A DNA stretch of 22,581 nucleotides from Treponema sp. (GCA_017963165.1 JAGCTZ010000130.1:1-22581), one strand, 5' to 3'. Shown: positions 15,429 to 22,581, counted from the first letter of the stretch. Notes: a model not told the origin generated them from the letters alone. Numbers and translations: made by a program.

Positions 15429-15980
15429 TTACAATACCATCCCAGAAAAATGAATATGCGTAATTGCACCTGCCAGAGCATCGGCTGCATGGTCTGGTTT
15501 AGGTTCCGTTTCCAGCCCAAGCAAAAGCTTTACATAACGTTCAACAAGCTTCTTGTCTGCTGTTGTAGTTCCTGTTACAGCCTGTTTAATCTGATTAGGA
15601 GTATATTCACCAAGAATAATATTGTGCTGTGCAAGACAAAGCGTTACAACACCTCGTGCCTCACTAACTCCCATCGCAGACTTAGCATTCTTTGCAAAAT
15701 AAAGAGTTTCCATACCGGCTTCTGTCGGGCGAAATTCATCAATAACTGCACATAAACGGCTGTAAATTTTTAGCAGTCTCTGTCCATGAGGTTCATCCGC
15801 ATCTGTCGTAATACAACCATAGCTAACCATTCGGTAACGACCATTACAAAAGTCAACGACACCAAAACCAGTATTTGCCAGTCCTGGGTCTATTCCAAGC
15901 ACGCGACGTATTTTTTTAGAGGATATATTTTTAAGCTCACTCCCAGGCAGGGATGTAAAAGTATTGTCGTTATTTATCAT
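15429..15980 (-). CDS. ruvC: Holliday junction resolvase RuvC
   Basis: RuvC is a dimeric, metal-dependent endonuclease that cuts Holliday junctions symmetrically. The 183-residue chain has Asp31 (RVLGIDPGLANTGFG), Glu91 (GMETLYFAKN), and His164 plus Asp167 (DHAADALAGA), the His variant of the third ligand also known from Thermus RuvC. The first 25 or so residues (MINNDNTFTSLPGS...) are additional to the family's usual start just before RVLGID. No internal ATG or GTG at a sensible place replaces ATG 15980, so the extension may be real. No ribosome site is visible, and the GC-rich element at 15983-16074 touches the start region. It lies downstream of yebC and upstream of ruvA. Confidence 0.95.
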   Translation of the reverse strand: MINNDNTFTSLPGSELKNISSKKIRRVLGIDPGLANTGFGVVDFCNGRYRMVSYGCITTDADEPHGQRLLKIYSRLCAVIDEFRPTEAGMETLYFAKNAKSAMGVSEARGVVTLCLAQHNIILGEYTPNQIKQAVTGTTTADKKLVERYVKLLLGLETEPKPDHAADALAGAITHIHFSGMVL

Positions 15981-15982
15981 AC

Positions 15983-16074
15983 GGGTGCACCCTCACTCCG
16001 TTCGGGCCGCTATGTCCGCCCTTCGCTGTCGCTCATACCACTTCGTGGTACTTCGGGGCTCCCAGCGCTTGCAC
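15983..16074. repeat. GC-rich REP-like intergenic element before ruvC
   Basis: About 92 bases of GC-rich DNA stand out from the AT-rich surroundings. They start with the palindrome GGGTGCACCC (15983-15992), contain a perfect hairpin TACCAC-TTC-GTGGTA (16036-16050), and end in TGCAC, which can pair with GTGCA near the left end. The composition (CTCCGTTCGGG, CCGCCCTTCGCTG) is typical of dispersed REP-type repeats, but a second copy is not present in this window. It begins two bases upstream of the ruvC ATG. It is unrelated in sequence to the elements at 2862 and 17028. Confidence 0.5.
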
Positions 16075-16108
16075 AAAAAAAGAGCCTACCATTAGAGGCA
16101 GGCCTTTT
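16075..16108 (-). terminator. Rho-independent terminator downstream of yebC
   Basis: On the minus strand, GCCTGCC (16103-16097) pairs with GGTAGGC (16090-16084) with one mismatch across a 6-base loop. AAAAGG precedes it and a T7 run (16081-16075) follows. It would end yebC transcription before ruvC. Between this and yebC, a weaker imperfect stem (CCCT 16121-16124/AGGG 16131-16134) lies inside CAACTT/AAGTTG arms (16109-16114, 16148-16153). Confidence 0.75.
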
Positions 16109-16155
16109 CAACTTTGGGGACCCTGAGTTTAGGGCCTTTTAGTATTTAAGTTGGT

Positions 16156-16179
16156 AAAAAAACGCTTCGCACTTTTTTT
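16156..16179 (-). terminator. A/T-stem terminator candidate after yebC
   Basis: A7 (16156-16162 on plus) and T7 (16173-16179) flank CGCTTCGCAC. On the minus strand this gives a short hairpin with a T7 tail 17 bases past the yebC stop. The stem is mostly A-U, so it is weak alone and may act with the stronger stem further on. Confidence 0.4.
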
Positions 16180-16195
16180 AACGCAGTTGCTATCG

Positions 16196-16939
16196 TTACT
16201 CTTCAGGCTCGAAGTCGTCAGGATATTCAGCGGTGTGATATACGTTCTGAACATCGTCGTTGTCTTCGAGGCGGTCGATGAGGCGCTGAACTTTTGCAGC
16301 AGTGTCCTTATCAACTGGAGTATAAGCATCAGGAACCATTCCTACGTCAGCAGAAAGTGTTTCAATTCCCTTTTCTGCCAAAGCATCTGCAACACCAGCA
16401 AAAGCATCTGGAGAAGTTGTTACAGTAATAATTCCATCTTCGTTTACGATATCGTCAGCACCAGCGTCCAAAGCAATTTCCATTACTTCATCTTCGCTTA
16501 CCTTTTCTGCATCAAGTTCGATTGTACCCTTGCGCTGGAACATACGAGAAACAGAACCAGTTGTACCAAGGTTTCCACCGTTCTTTGTAAAAATATTCTT
16601 TACGTCTGCAGCTGCACGGTTCTTGTTATCAGAAAGAACTTCAACCATTACAGCAACACCACCTGGTGCATATCCTTCGTAAAGATACTCTTCGTATGCT
16701 GCTCCACCATCTTCACCAGTACCTTTCTTGATAGCACGTTCAATGTTATCTTTAGGCATGTTAGCAGCACGAGCCTTGATGATTACAGTACGGAGACGTG
16801 GGTTTGCATTTGGATCTCCACCACCCATACGTGCAGCAATAGAAATTTCCTTAATGAATTTTGTAAAAATCTTACCACGCTTAGCATCAGCCAATCCCTT
16901 TGCGTGTTTAATGGTTGCCCATTTACTGTGTCCTGACAT
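16196..16939 (-). CDS. yebC: YebC/PmpR-family translation or transcription factor
   Basis: This 247-residue protein is of the YebC (TACO1) family, members of which are reported as ribosome-associated factors easing translation of difficult motifs such as polyproline and earlier as DNA-binding regulators. The N terminus MSGHSKWATIKHAKG with RGKIFTKFIKEI and the GGGDPNANPRLR segment are hallmark. The YEGYAPGGVAVMVEVLSDNKNR stretch (split here: YEGYAPGGVAV, then MVEVLSDNKNR) is also typical. AAGGAG lies 7 bases before the ATG, with a promoter at 16984-17012. Linkage to ruvC and ruvA is common in bacteria. The Glu-rich and Pro-containing SPOR protein in this window would be a natural type of client, but that is speculation. 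Confidence 0.96.
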   Translation of the reverse strand: MSGHSKWATIKHAKGLADAKRGKIFTKFIKEISIAARMGGGDPNANPRLRTVIIKARAANMPKDNIERAIKKGTGEDGGAAYEEYLYEGYAPGGVAVMVEVLSDNKNRAAADVKNIFTKNGGNLGTTGSVSRMFQRKGTIELDAEKVSEDEVMEIALDAGADDIVNEDGIITVTTSPDAFAGVADALAEKGIETLSADVGMVPDAYTPVDKDTAAKVQRLIDRLEDNDDVQNVYHTAEYPDDFEPEE

Positions 16940-16983
16940 AGGAACTCCTTATATTAATTAAAAGATTACAAGTTTATTCTATA

Positions 16984-17012
16984 AATATATCATTTTTGAA
17001 CAGATTGTTCAA
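16984..17012 (-). promoter_or_regulatory. yebC promoter overlapping a 17-bp palindrome
   Basis: On the minus strand TTGAAC (17012-17007), a 17-base spacer ending in TGA, and TATATT (16989-16984). A start near 16977 gives a leader of about 38 bases carrying AAGGAG. The palindrome TTGAACAGATTGTTCAA (16996-17012; 7-bp perfect arms, 3-base centre) covers the -35 and much of the spacer, the place where a repressor would block polymerase. Confidence 0.55.
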
Positions 17013-17027
17013 TATAAGAATTTATAA

Positions 17028-17180
17028 GTATAAAAAATGCTCCCGCGAAGAACCTGATTTTGCTCCGCTGAGAACGCGGATAGGAAATTATTCCGAAGTG
17101 CAGACCTGCCTACGGCAGCCCTGCACTTCCCGCGTTCAACGCTCCGCAAAACCAGAACCTCCGCTCCGCATTTTTTATAC
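17028..17180. repeat. GC-rich palindromic intergenic element, long form
   Basis: This 153-bp element has perfect 13-bp terminal inverted repeats: GTATAAAAAATGC (17028-17040) and its complement (17168-17180). Nested inner arms also pair: TTTTGC and GAACGCGG on the left match the right side near 17136-17152, and GAAGTGCAG (about 17095) matches CTGCACTTC (17121-17129), so the whole unit can fold as one long imperfect hairpin. The right half contains the 29-base core (17122-17150) shared with 2891-2919 in reverse orientation. The left half is absent from the short copy. It lies between divergent yebC and the nucleoside kinase gene. No target-site duplication is evident. The remainder of 16940-17313 holds the two promoters. 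Confidence 0.75.
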
Positions 17181-17250
17181 AATTGATTCTTTTTTTTATT
17201 CTATTCAGCTGTTAACTTGTTATTTATCATATCAATCTTGTTTTTATTGT

Positions 17251-17279
17251 TTTACTTTTGACAGTTTTAACTATATAAT
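17251..17279 (+). promoter_or_regulatory. Promoter of the nucleoside kinase gene
   Basis: TTTACT (17251-17256), a 17-base spacer and a perfect TATAAT (17274-17279). A start near 17286 gives a leader of about 28 bases with AGGAG (17301-17305) eight bases before the ATG. Confidence 0.6.
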
Positions 17280-17313
17280 TAATATATTACTTTTTAACTC
17301 AGGAGCCCATAAT

Positions 17314-18987
17314 ATGGACAAAAAGAAAATTAAAGTGACTTTAGTTCACGAAGATAAAAAAGTTTGCGAAAAAACGGTGGAATTTGCTACACCGATCTAT
17401 AATATAATTGATGGATTTGGTCTTCCGGTAGAAAACATTTATGCCGTAAAGATTAATAATGAAGTTCGCCCGCTGGACACACCTGTTCAGTATACTGCAA
17501 CTATTGAACCAATTCTTAACAACACAAAGGATGGAAGCAGTGTTTACAGACGTTCGCTTTGTCTTATGCTTGCTGCGGCAAGTCATAATCTTTTCCCGGA
17601 AAAACGTCTTATTGTAGGTCACAGTCTTGGACACGGATATTTCTACACTTACGACAACGAAAAATCCGTTCACATTGATGTAATAAACAAGCTTAACAAA
17701 GAAATGGAGCGTCTCATCAAAGCAGATCTTCCTATTACAACAGAATTTGTTTCTTATGAAGAAGCAACTAAGCTTTTTGATAAGCTTGGAATGAAAGAGA
17801 CACGCAAGCAGCTTAACTTTGTATGCTCTCCAAAAATCAAGATTAATTCTATCGGAGACTTTTCTGACATTTATTTTGGACCGCTTGTTCGTTCAACAGG
17901 AACGCTCAAGGTATATGATATCCTTCAATATAAAAACGGATTCCTTCTGCGCTTCCCTCGCACCTCAGACCCGGAACATCTTGAAATTTTCAAGGATCAG
18001 CCAAAGCTTTACGAAGTTTATCAGAAATATAAGGAATGGGGAAAACGCGTAAATGTTACTTCCGCTGCTTCTCTGAATGAACTAGTTGCAAACCGCAGCA
18101 TCAATGATTTTATTGATATTACAGAAACTTACCAGCAGAAAAACATTTCTCAGATTGCTTCGCAGATTGTTGCAAAAAAGACAGTGCGTGTAGTTCTGAT
18201 TGCAGGACCTTCTTCTTCCGGAAAAACTACCTCTGCTAAAAAGCTTGCACTTGAACTAATGGCAATGGGCTATACACCAAAGGTAATAAGCCTTGACTGT
18301 TATTATGCCGGCCGGGATAAAACCCCACTTGATGCAGACGGCAAACCAGACTATGAATGTCTTGAAGCTTTAAACATTGATCTTTTGAATAAAAACCTTG
18401 TAAATCTTTTCAAGGGTAAAGAAGTAAACATTCCATCTTACGACTTCCACACAGGCACAAGCTACTTTGAAGAAAAGAATAAGCTCAAGCTGGAAAAGAA
18501 CGACATTCTTATTATGGAAGGAATTCACGGACTTAATCCAAAGCTCACACCAAAGGTTCCAGATGAATATAAGTTTAAGATTTATCTTTCTGCCCTAACC
18601 CAGCTGAACCTTGATGACCATAACCGCATTTCTACAAGCGACAACCGCCTTATCCGACGTATTGTCCGTGATAATAATTTCCGTGGTAAATCCGCAGCAG
18701 GTACAATCGAAATGTGGCCAAGCGTAACTCGCGGAGAAGAGCTTCATATCTTCCCGTTCCAGAATAACGCAGATGCCATTTTGAATACCGCGCTCGACTA
18801 TGAGCTTAGTGTTCTTCGTGTTTATGCCGCACCACTTTTACGCCAGGTGACACCACTCGAAAAAGAATATTCAGAAGCTAGGAGACTTTTAAGTTTCCTG
18901 GAAAACTTCTCTACTATTCCACCGACGGTTGTTCCGCCAAAGAGTATTATTCGAGAATTTATTGGTGGAAGTGCTTTCCATTATTAA
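17314..18987 (+). CDS. Uridine-kinase-like nucleoside kinase with ThrRS-like N terminus
   Basis: This 557-residue cytoplasmic kinase probably phosphorylates uridine/cytidine or another nucleoside at the expense of a nucleotide triphosphate. Residues 1-65 look like a TGS-type domain. About 70-230 resemble the second additional domain of threonyl-tRNA synthetase, with the HxxxH motif HSLGH at 103-107. From about 285 a uridine-kinase/phosphoribulokinase fold begins with P-loop GPSSSGKTT (298-306), then SLDCYYAGRDKTPLD, ILIMEGIHGLNPKLT and the RLIRRIVRDNNFRG motif. This fused layout is known from Thermotoga and many anaerobes. ATG 17314 is chosen because AGGAG and a good promoter lie just upstream; the longer frame from TTG 16996 runs through the palindromic element and is not credible. 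A shared terminator follows. Confidence 0.92.
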   Translation: MDKKKIKVTLVHEDKKVCEKTVEFATPIYNIIDGFGLPVENIYAVKINNEVRPLDTPVQYTATIEPILNNTKDGSSVYRRSLCLMLAAASHNLFPEKRLIVGHSLGHGYFYTYDNEKSVHIDVINKLNKEMERLIKADLPITTEFVSYEEATKLFDKLGMKETRKQLNFVCSPKIKINSIGDFSDIYFGPLVRSTGTLKVYDILQYKNGFLLRFPRTSDPEHLEIFKDQPKLYEVYQKYKEWGKRVNVTSAASLNELVANRSINDFIDITETYQQKNISQIASQIVAKKTVRVVLIAGPSSSGKTTSAKKLALELMAMGYTPKVISLDCYYAGRDKTPLDADGKPDYECLEALNIDLLNKNLVNLFKGKEVNIPSYDFHTGTSYFEEKNKLKLEKNDILIMEGIHGLNPKLTPKVPDEYKFKIYLSALTQLNLDDHNRISTSDNRLIRRIVRDNNFRGKSAAGTIEMWPSVTRGEELHIFPFQNNADAILNTALDYELSVLRVYAAPLLRQVTPLEKEYSEARRLLSFLENFSTIPPTVVPPKSIIREFIGGSAFHY

Positions 18988-18990
18988 TTG

Positions 18991-19018
18991 AAAATCCCGG
19001 GTTGTTCCCGGGATTTTT
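18991..19018. terminator. Bidirectional terminator between the kinase gene and fliJ
   Basis: TCCCGGG (18995-19001) and CCCGGGA (19007-19013) form a perfect 7-bp GC-rich stem with a 5-base loop. AAAA precedes and TTTTT follows, so both strands are served. It starts 3 bases after the kinase stop and touches the fliJ stop codon. Confidence 0.9.
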
Positions 19019-19446
19019 CATTTTTTATACCGACCTGTTGCTAAATCATCAACAAACTCACTTTCTTCGTGCTCCACTTCTTCTTTGTAAGCAGCTTCTT
19101 CTTTTTCACGAAGTTTTTCCAGGGCTGTTGTTTTTTTCATTATTTCGGCAAGGATTTTTCTTTTTTCATCTGATACAAGCTTTGCTTCTGCAAGCTGCTT
19201 TAACAATTCATTTTTCTGATATTCCAGAAATTTTTTATGTGTACTGCCCGCTGCAATTTCTTCAAAATCAGACATTGAATCCATCTGCTTTTTAAAGGCT
19301 ATAAACTGCATGGCAATATTCTGTAATTTATTGTTTATATCTGTTTCAACTGCAAGAGCTTTTGCAAGTTCAGCTTCTGCCTGTTCTTTTTCAAAATTGC
19401 GAAAATCAAGAATATCCTGTAATTCAAATTTGAATTTTTTTGCCAT
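19018..19446 (-). CDS. fliJ: Flagellar export chaperone FliJ
   Basis: FliJ is a 142-residue coiled-coil protein of the flagellar type III export apparatus. It acts as the stalk-like partner of the FliI ATPase ring and helps recycle chaperones. The chain is almost wholly charged helix (EKEQAEAELAKALAVE, KRKILAEIMKKTTALEKL), starts MAKKFKFELQDILDFRNFEK as FliJ proteins do, and has the right length. FliJ sequences diverge strongly, so position directly after fliI (11 bases) is part of the evidence. No strong Shine-Dalgarno precedes it, which suggests coupling to fliI. It is the last gene before the terminator. Confidence 0.85.
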   Translation of the reverse strand: MAKKFKFELQDILDFRNFEKEQAEAELAKALAVETDINNKLQNIAMQFIAFKKQMDSMSDFEEIAAGSTHKKFLEYQKNELLKQLAEAKLVSDEKRKILAEIMKKTTALEKLREKEEAAYKEEVEHEESEFVDDLATGRYKK

Positions 19447-19457
19447 GGGTATGATTA

Positions 19458-20876
19458 CTATTCTTCGGCTTTCTGCATTGCATCAACAATCTCTGCCGTT
19501 GACTGATTATGAAGCCCCGGTGTTTCAGTATATTCTTCTTCTGGGATTTCAATACCGGTAAGCGCAGAAAGTTTATTTAATGTATCTTCAATAGTACACT
19601 GCTCATATTCTTCCTGCTTTAAGAATTCTTCAATTTCGGCATGCTTGTCAATTGCAAGATCAATTTCAGGAGAATTACCTTTTTGATAAATTCCTGCAGT
19701 AATCATTGTTTCTCTGTCTGCATAGTTGGCCATCATTGTTCGAACAAGTCCAACTGCTTTTTGAGTTTCCTGGCCTGTAACGCGCTTTGCAAGACGGCTT
19801 ATAGAAGAAAGAACATCAATAGCAGGATAATGGAATGCCTGCTGAAGTCGCCTGCTCAAAACAATATGTCCGTCAAGAGTACCACGAACCTTATCTACAA
19901 TCGGGTCATTCATATCATCACCGTCTGCAAGTACTGTATAAAATGCTGTAATAGAACCCTTATCATTTGTACCTGTGCGTTCAAGCAGCTTTGGAATCAT
20001 ATCAAAAACACTTGGCGGATATCCTTTTTGTGCAGGAGGTTCACCATTTGCAAGACCAATTTCACGCTGAGCCTGTGCAAAACGAGTTACAGAATCAAGC
20101 ATGAGTATTACATCTTTTCCTTTATCGCGGAAATATTCTGCAATTGCAGTACAGACATATGCAGCACGCAGACGACATATACTAGGCTGGTCACCTGTAG
20201 CAACAACTACAACAGAACGCTTTAAGCCTTCCTTTCCAAGATCGCGGTTTATAAAATCAGGGACCTCGCGTCCTCGTTCACCAATAAGACCGATTACGTT
20301 TATATCTGCATTTGTGTTTCTGGCAATCATACTAAGCAGCGTTGATTTACCAATACCAGAACCTGCAAAGATACCGATACGCTGTCCGTTTGCAACAGTA
20401 AGCATTGAATCTATAGCACGTACACCAGTTTGAATTCGCTTATTATTAGGAAGGCGCGTCATAGGATCTGGAGCATCAGCAACAGCCGGATAATAACTTT
20501 CTGGAACAATTTCCGGTCCGTCATCGCAGGCATGTCCGGTTGCATCTACTACACGGCCAAGCAGAGACATACCAACAGGAACCTTAAGTACACTGCCAGA
20601 ACCAATTACTTCGCAGCCTACTTCTATTCCCTTTGTATTACCGAAAGCTGTAAGACGAACAATTTTTCCTTCAAGACCTACAACCTCGGCAAGCAGCGAA
20701 CTGCCATCAGGCAATTTAATGGTACACATTTCGCCGATAACAGAACGTGGCCCTTCACTTTCAATTTCGAGCCCCTTTACAGCAGTAACATGACCAATGT
20801 ACAAAATTGTATCTGCATCAATAACTTTTTCGAGGTATTTAGAAAAATTAAATTCGGCAGTATAGGAAGATCTCAT
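19458..20876 (-). CDS. fliI: Flagellum-specific ATPase FliI
   Basis: FliI is the F1-beta-like ATPase that energises unfolding and release of flagellar export substrates at the cytoplasmic face. The 472-residue protein has Walker A AGSGIGKST (171-179), GLIGERGREV (197-206) and Walker B VILMLD (256-261) followed by SVTRFAQAQREIGLA, then the PPSVFDMIPKLLERTG stretch. The N-terminal domain (about 1-95) is FliH/FliJ-facing. A short acidic C-terminal extension (EEYTETPGLHNQSTAE...) follows the usual end, making it slightly longer than most. AAAGGAGGA lies 5 bases before the ATG, the strongest ribosome site in the window. It is 12 bases after fliH. Confidence 0.97.
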   Translation of the reverse strand: MRSSYTAEFNFSKYLEKVIDADTILYIGHVTAVKGLEIESEGPRSVIGEMCTIKLPDGSSLLAEVVGLEGKIVRLTAFGNTKGIEVGCEVIGSGSVLKVPVGMSLLGRVVDATGHACDDGPEIVPESYYPAVADAPDPMTRLPNNKRIQTGVRAIDSMLTVANGQRIGIFAGSGIGKSTLLSMIARNTNADINVIGLIGERGREVPDFINRDLGKEGLKRSVVVVATGDQPSICRLRAAYVCTAIAEYFRDKGKDVILMLDSVTRFAQAQREIGLANGEPPAQKGYPPSVFDMIPKLLERTGTNDKGSITAFYTVLADGDDMNDPIVDKVRGTLDGHIVLSRRLQQAFHYPAIDVLSSISRLAKRVTGQETQKAVGLVRTMMANYADRETMITAGIYQKGNSPEIDLAIDKHAEIEEFLKQEEYEQCTIEDTLNKLSALTGIEIPEEEYTETPGLHNQSTAEIVDAMQKAEE

Positions 20877-20888
20877 AACATCCTCCTT

Positions 20889-21824
20889 TTATTCAGTAGC
20901 ACCAGTGAGAGAGTCTGTACGTTTAATATTCTTAACAGGCGAAACTTCCAGAATCTTGTTTTCGAGTTCCTGCAGTTGACTAGAAATACGAGCATCGATT
21001 GCACCAAAATCTGTTTCTACAATACAGCCACCACGTTCAACAGCTGAATCTTCAAGAACCGTAATACCCTTAATATTTTCGACGTGCTCAATAAATTCCT
21101 GGGCATGCGAAGAAGTAAGCTTTACATCTTCCAGGTTTACACGCAAAGTTACTTCGCCACGTGTTTTTACTTTTTTAAGAGCAGCAAGTGTATTTGCCAT
21201 TACAACATTCTTTTGGTTTTCAGAAAGGATTTTTATTACCTTGCGGGCCATCAGAATTACAAGCTCTACAATCTGACTTTCGGTATCGGCTAAAATTTCT
21301 TCTCGTCGCTGCATTACAGCTTCAAGGATACGATGCATACGGTCAATAAGACGTTCTACTTCCTGAGAACCTTTTTCAAAGCCCTCCTGATGACCTTTTT
21401 CATAACCTGTTGTTTCTGCTTCGTTTTTAAGTCTATCGCGTTCAGCTTCGGCATCGGCAATTATCTGATTAGCCTGCGATTTTGCACGGGCAATAATATT
21501 TTCTGCTTCTGATTCGGCATCTGCCTTTATTACGGCAGCTGCATCTGTCTGGCGTTTTACTTCTGCAAAAGCTGCATCTTCTGCTTTTTTTACAATATCA
21601 TCTGCCGAAGCCTGGGCAGCTGCAAGCATCTTCTGTTTTTCCTGCTCCCATTGTGTCTTATAAGCTTCTGCTTCTTTACGCAAATCTTCAGCAGTAGGTC
21701 CTGTATACTCTTCCTGAATTACAGGAACTTCTTCTTCTACGGGTGCAAAATTATGCACCAGAGGCAGCATTACTTTTTCACCTTCGACCTTTGTCTCACC
21801 AGGACGAAAAACAGATTTTGCCAT
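20889..21824 (-). CDS. fliH: Flagellar assembly protein FliH
   Basis: FliH is a 311-residue dimeric regulator that holds FliI at the export gate and tethers it to the C ring. After a variable N terminus (MAKSVFRPGETKVEGEKV), residues about 45-140 are a long Ala/Glu/Lys coiled coil. A glycine-zipper series follows at Gly140, 144, 148 and 152 (GYEKGHQEGFEKG), a FliH hallmark. The C-terminal domain (about 180-290) includes LMARKVIKIL and RGGCIVETDFGAIDARI, the conserved end shared with the V/A-ATPase E subunit. AAGGAAG lies 10 bases before the ATG. It lies between fliG (30 bases) and fliI, as in other spirochaete motility operons. Confidence 0.95.
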   Translation of the reverse strand: MAKSVFRPGETKVEGEKVMLPLVHNFAPVEEEVPVIQEEYTGPTAEDLRKEAEAYKTQWEQEKQKMLAAAQASADDIVKKAEDAAFAEVKRQTDAAAVIKADAESEAENIIARAKSQANQIIADAEAERDRLKNEAETTGYEKGHQEGFEKGSQEVERLIDRMHRILEAVMQRREEILADTESQIVELVILMARKVIKILSENQKNVVMANTLAALKKVKTRGEVTLRVNLEDVKLTSSHAQEFIEHVENIKGITVLEDSAVERGGCIVETDFGAIDARISSQLQELENKILEVSPVKNIKRTDSLTGATE

Positions 21825-21854
21825 AAAACTTTACTTCCTTACTTCAGTCCAATT

Positions 21855-22581
21855 TTAGGTTACGAGTTCATCCTCTCCAGAGCGGGCAATTACGATATCA
21901 CCACTATCCTCGAGACGACGGATGATAGATACGATCTTCTGCTGAGACTCTTCAACATCCTTCAAGCGGACAGGTCCCATGAATTCCATATCTTCTTTAA
22001 GCATACTTGCGGCACGCTTAGACATATTTCCAAAGATTTTATCCTGAACTTCGGTATCAACAGATTTAAGCGCTTTTGCGAGTTCCTGCTGATCGACATC
22101 GCGGAGTACCTTCTGAATAGCACGGTTGTCGAGCATAACGATATCTTCGAATACGAACATTCGCTTTTTGATTTCCTCGGCAAGATCCGGATCGTCTTCT
22201 TCCAGAGATTCGATAATAGACTTTTCTGAAGAACGGTCTACAAGGTTCAAGATTTCTACGATTGCTTCAACACCACCGGCAGCAGTATAGTCTTCTGAAG
22301 ACAGGGTTGAAAGCTTCTTTTCCAATACGCGTTCAACTTCACGCAAAACTTCCGGAGATGTACGGTCCATTGTAGCAAGACGCTTTGAAACTTCGGCCTG
22401 CATTTCTTCCGGCAGGTTCTGAAGGATTACAGCTGCTTTTCCTGGTTCAAGATAAGCAAGAATCAAAGCAATTGTCTGCGGATATTCCTGCTGAATAAAG
22501 TTGAGCAAATGTGCAGGGTCTGTACGGCGGATAAAGTCGAACGGACGTACCGGAAGGGCGCTTGGAAGACGGTTGATAATA
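21855..22581 (-). CDS. fliG: Flagellar motor switch protein FliG (N terminus beyond window)
   Basis: FliG forms the top of the C ring and converts stator ion flow into torque and switching. About 241 C-terminal residues are visible, out of the usual 330-345. The visible part begins IINRLPSALPVRPFDFIRR before TDPAHLLNFIQQEYPQTIAL, which includes the middle-domain EHPQ-type motif (here EYPQ). The middle domain is followed by the charged torque-helix region (MFVFEDIVMLDNRAIQKVL, DVDQQELAKALK) and the terminal EESQQKIVSIIRRLEDSG. The frame stays open to the window edge; the TTG near 22508 is internal, not a start. The order fliG-fliH-fliI-fliJ implies fliF and other basal-body genes lie just outside. 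Confidence 0.97.
   Translation of the reverse strand, partial: IINRLPSALPVRPFDFIRRTDPAHLLNFIQQEYPQTIALILAYLEPGKAAVILQNLPEEMQAEVSKRLATMDRTSPEVLREVERVLEKKLSTLSSEDYTAAGGVEAIVEILNLVDRSSEKSIIESLEEDDPDLAEEIKKRMFVFEDIVMLDNRAIQKVLRDVDQQELAKALKSVDTEVQDKIFGNMSKRAASMLKEDMEFMGPVRLKDVEESQQKIVSIIRRLEDSGDIVIARSGEDELVT

Noticed and set aside
16151..16936. Plus-strand frame of 261 residues antisense to yebC
   Set aside because: Composition is Cys/Ser/Phe-rich nonsense, and the minus strand is an unmistakable YebC.
16996..17313. Upstream extension of the nucleoside kinase frame from TTG
   Set aside because: It runs through the yebC promoter palindrome and the hairpin element, has no ribosome site, and ATG 17314 has AGGAG and a promoter.
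19641..20225. Plus-strand frame of 194 residues antisense to fliI
   Set aside because: It is Cys/Asn/Thr-rich with no family features, opposite highly conserved FliI.

Overview
The window looks like chromosome of a spirochaete, most likely an AT-rich, host-associated Treponema. Supporting this are a fliG-fliH-fliI-fliJ motility cluster with spirochaete-like proteins, a yebC-ruvC-ruvA cluster with ruvB nearby, a SPOR-domain envelope protein with a very long Glu/Pro linker, and AT-rich intergenic DNA. Genus is inferred from protein character only. I see no tRNA, rRNA, CRISPR array, transposase or phage gene.

Layout. (a) 1-2732: the possible tail of a plus-strand gene, a bidirectional terminator, then two minus-strand envelope genes (a small secreted protein followed by an acidic RlpA-like/SPOR protein). 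(b) 3031-9381: a tightly packed plus-strand operon of five genes. It holds a nucleotide-sugar dehydratase of the FlaA1/CapD type, a DegT-type sugar aminotransferase, and three subunits of a xanthine-dehydrogenase-like molybdo-flavo-iron-sulfur enzyme whose cofactor motifs are eroded. (c) 9393-12717: minus-strand queA, an Old-Yellow-Enzyme-type flavin oxidoreductase with a C-terminal Cys cluster, and ruvB. (d) 12853-14781: a plus-strand membrane c-di-GMP phosphodiesterase (degenerate GGDEF plus intact EAL) whose end overlaps ruvA. (e) 14749-16939: minus-strand ruvA, ruvC and yebC. (f) 17314-18987: a plus-strand uridine-kinase-like nucleoside kinase with an N-terminal ThrRS-like region. (g) 19018-22581: minus-strand fliJ, fliI, fliH and the C-terminal part of fliG, which runs off the window.

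Functionally the window mixes DNA recombination (RuvABC), tRNA queuosine modification (QueA), flagellar motor and export (FliG/H/I/J), c-di-GMP turnover and surface-sugar synthesis. In several motile bacteria the dehydratase/aminotransferase pair makes the sugars used for flagellin or surface glycosylation; that link is inference here.

The most interesting non-coding signals are three. First, four genes (queA, ruvB, ruvA and the EAL gene) have an extended -10 promoter (TGN plus a TATAAT-like hexamer) ending only 5-6 nt before the ATG and no Shine-Dalgarno, which predicts leaderless mRNAs; neighbouring genes have ordinary SD leaders. Second, two related GC-rich hairpin elements with 12-13 bp terminal inverted repeats (2862-2949 and 17028-17180) lie in opposite orientation, each between divergent genes. 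Third, several short perfect palindromes sit in promoter regions, including one overlapping the yebC -35.
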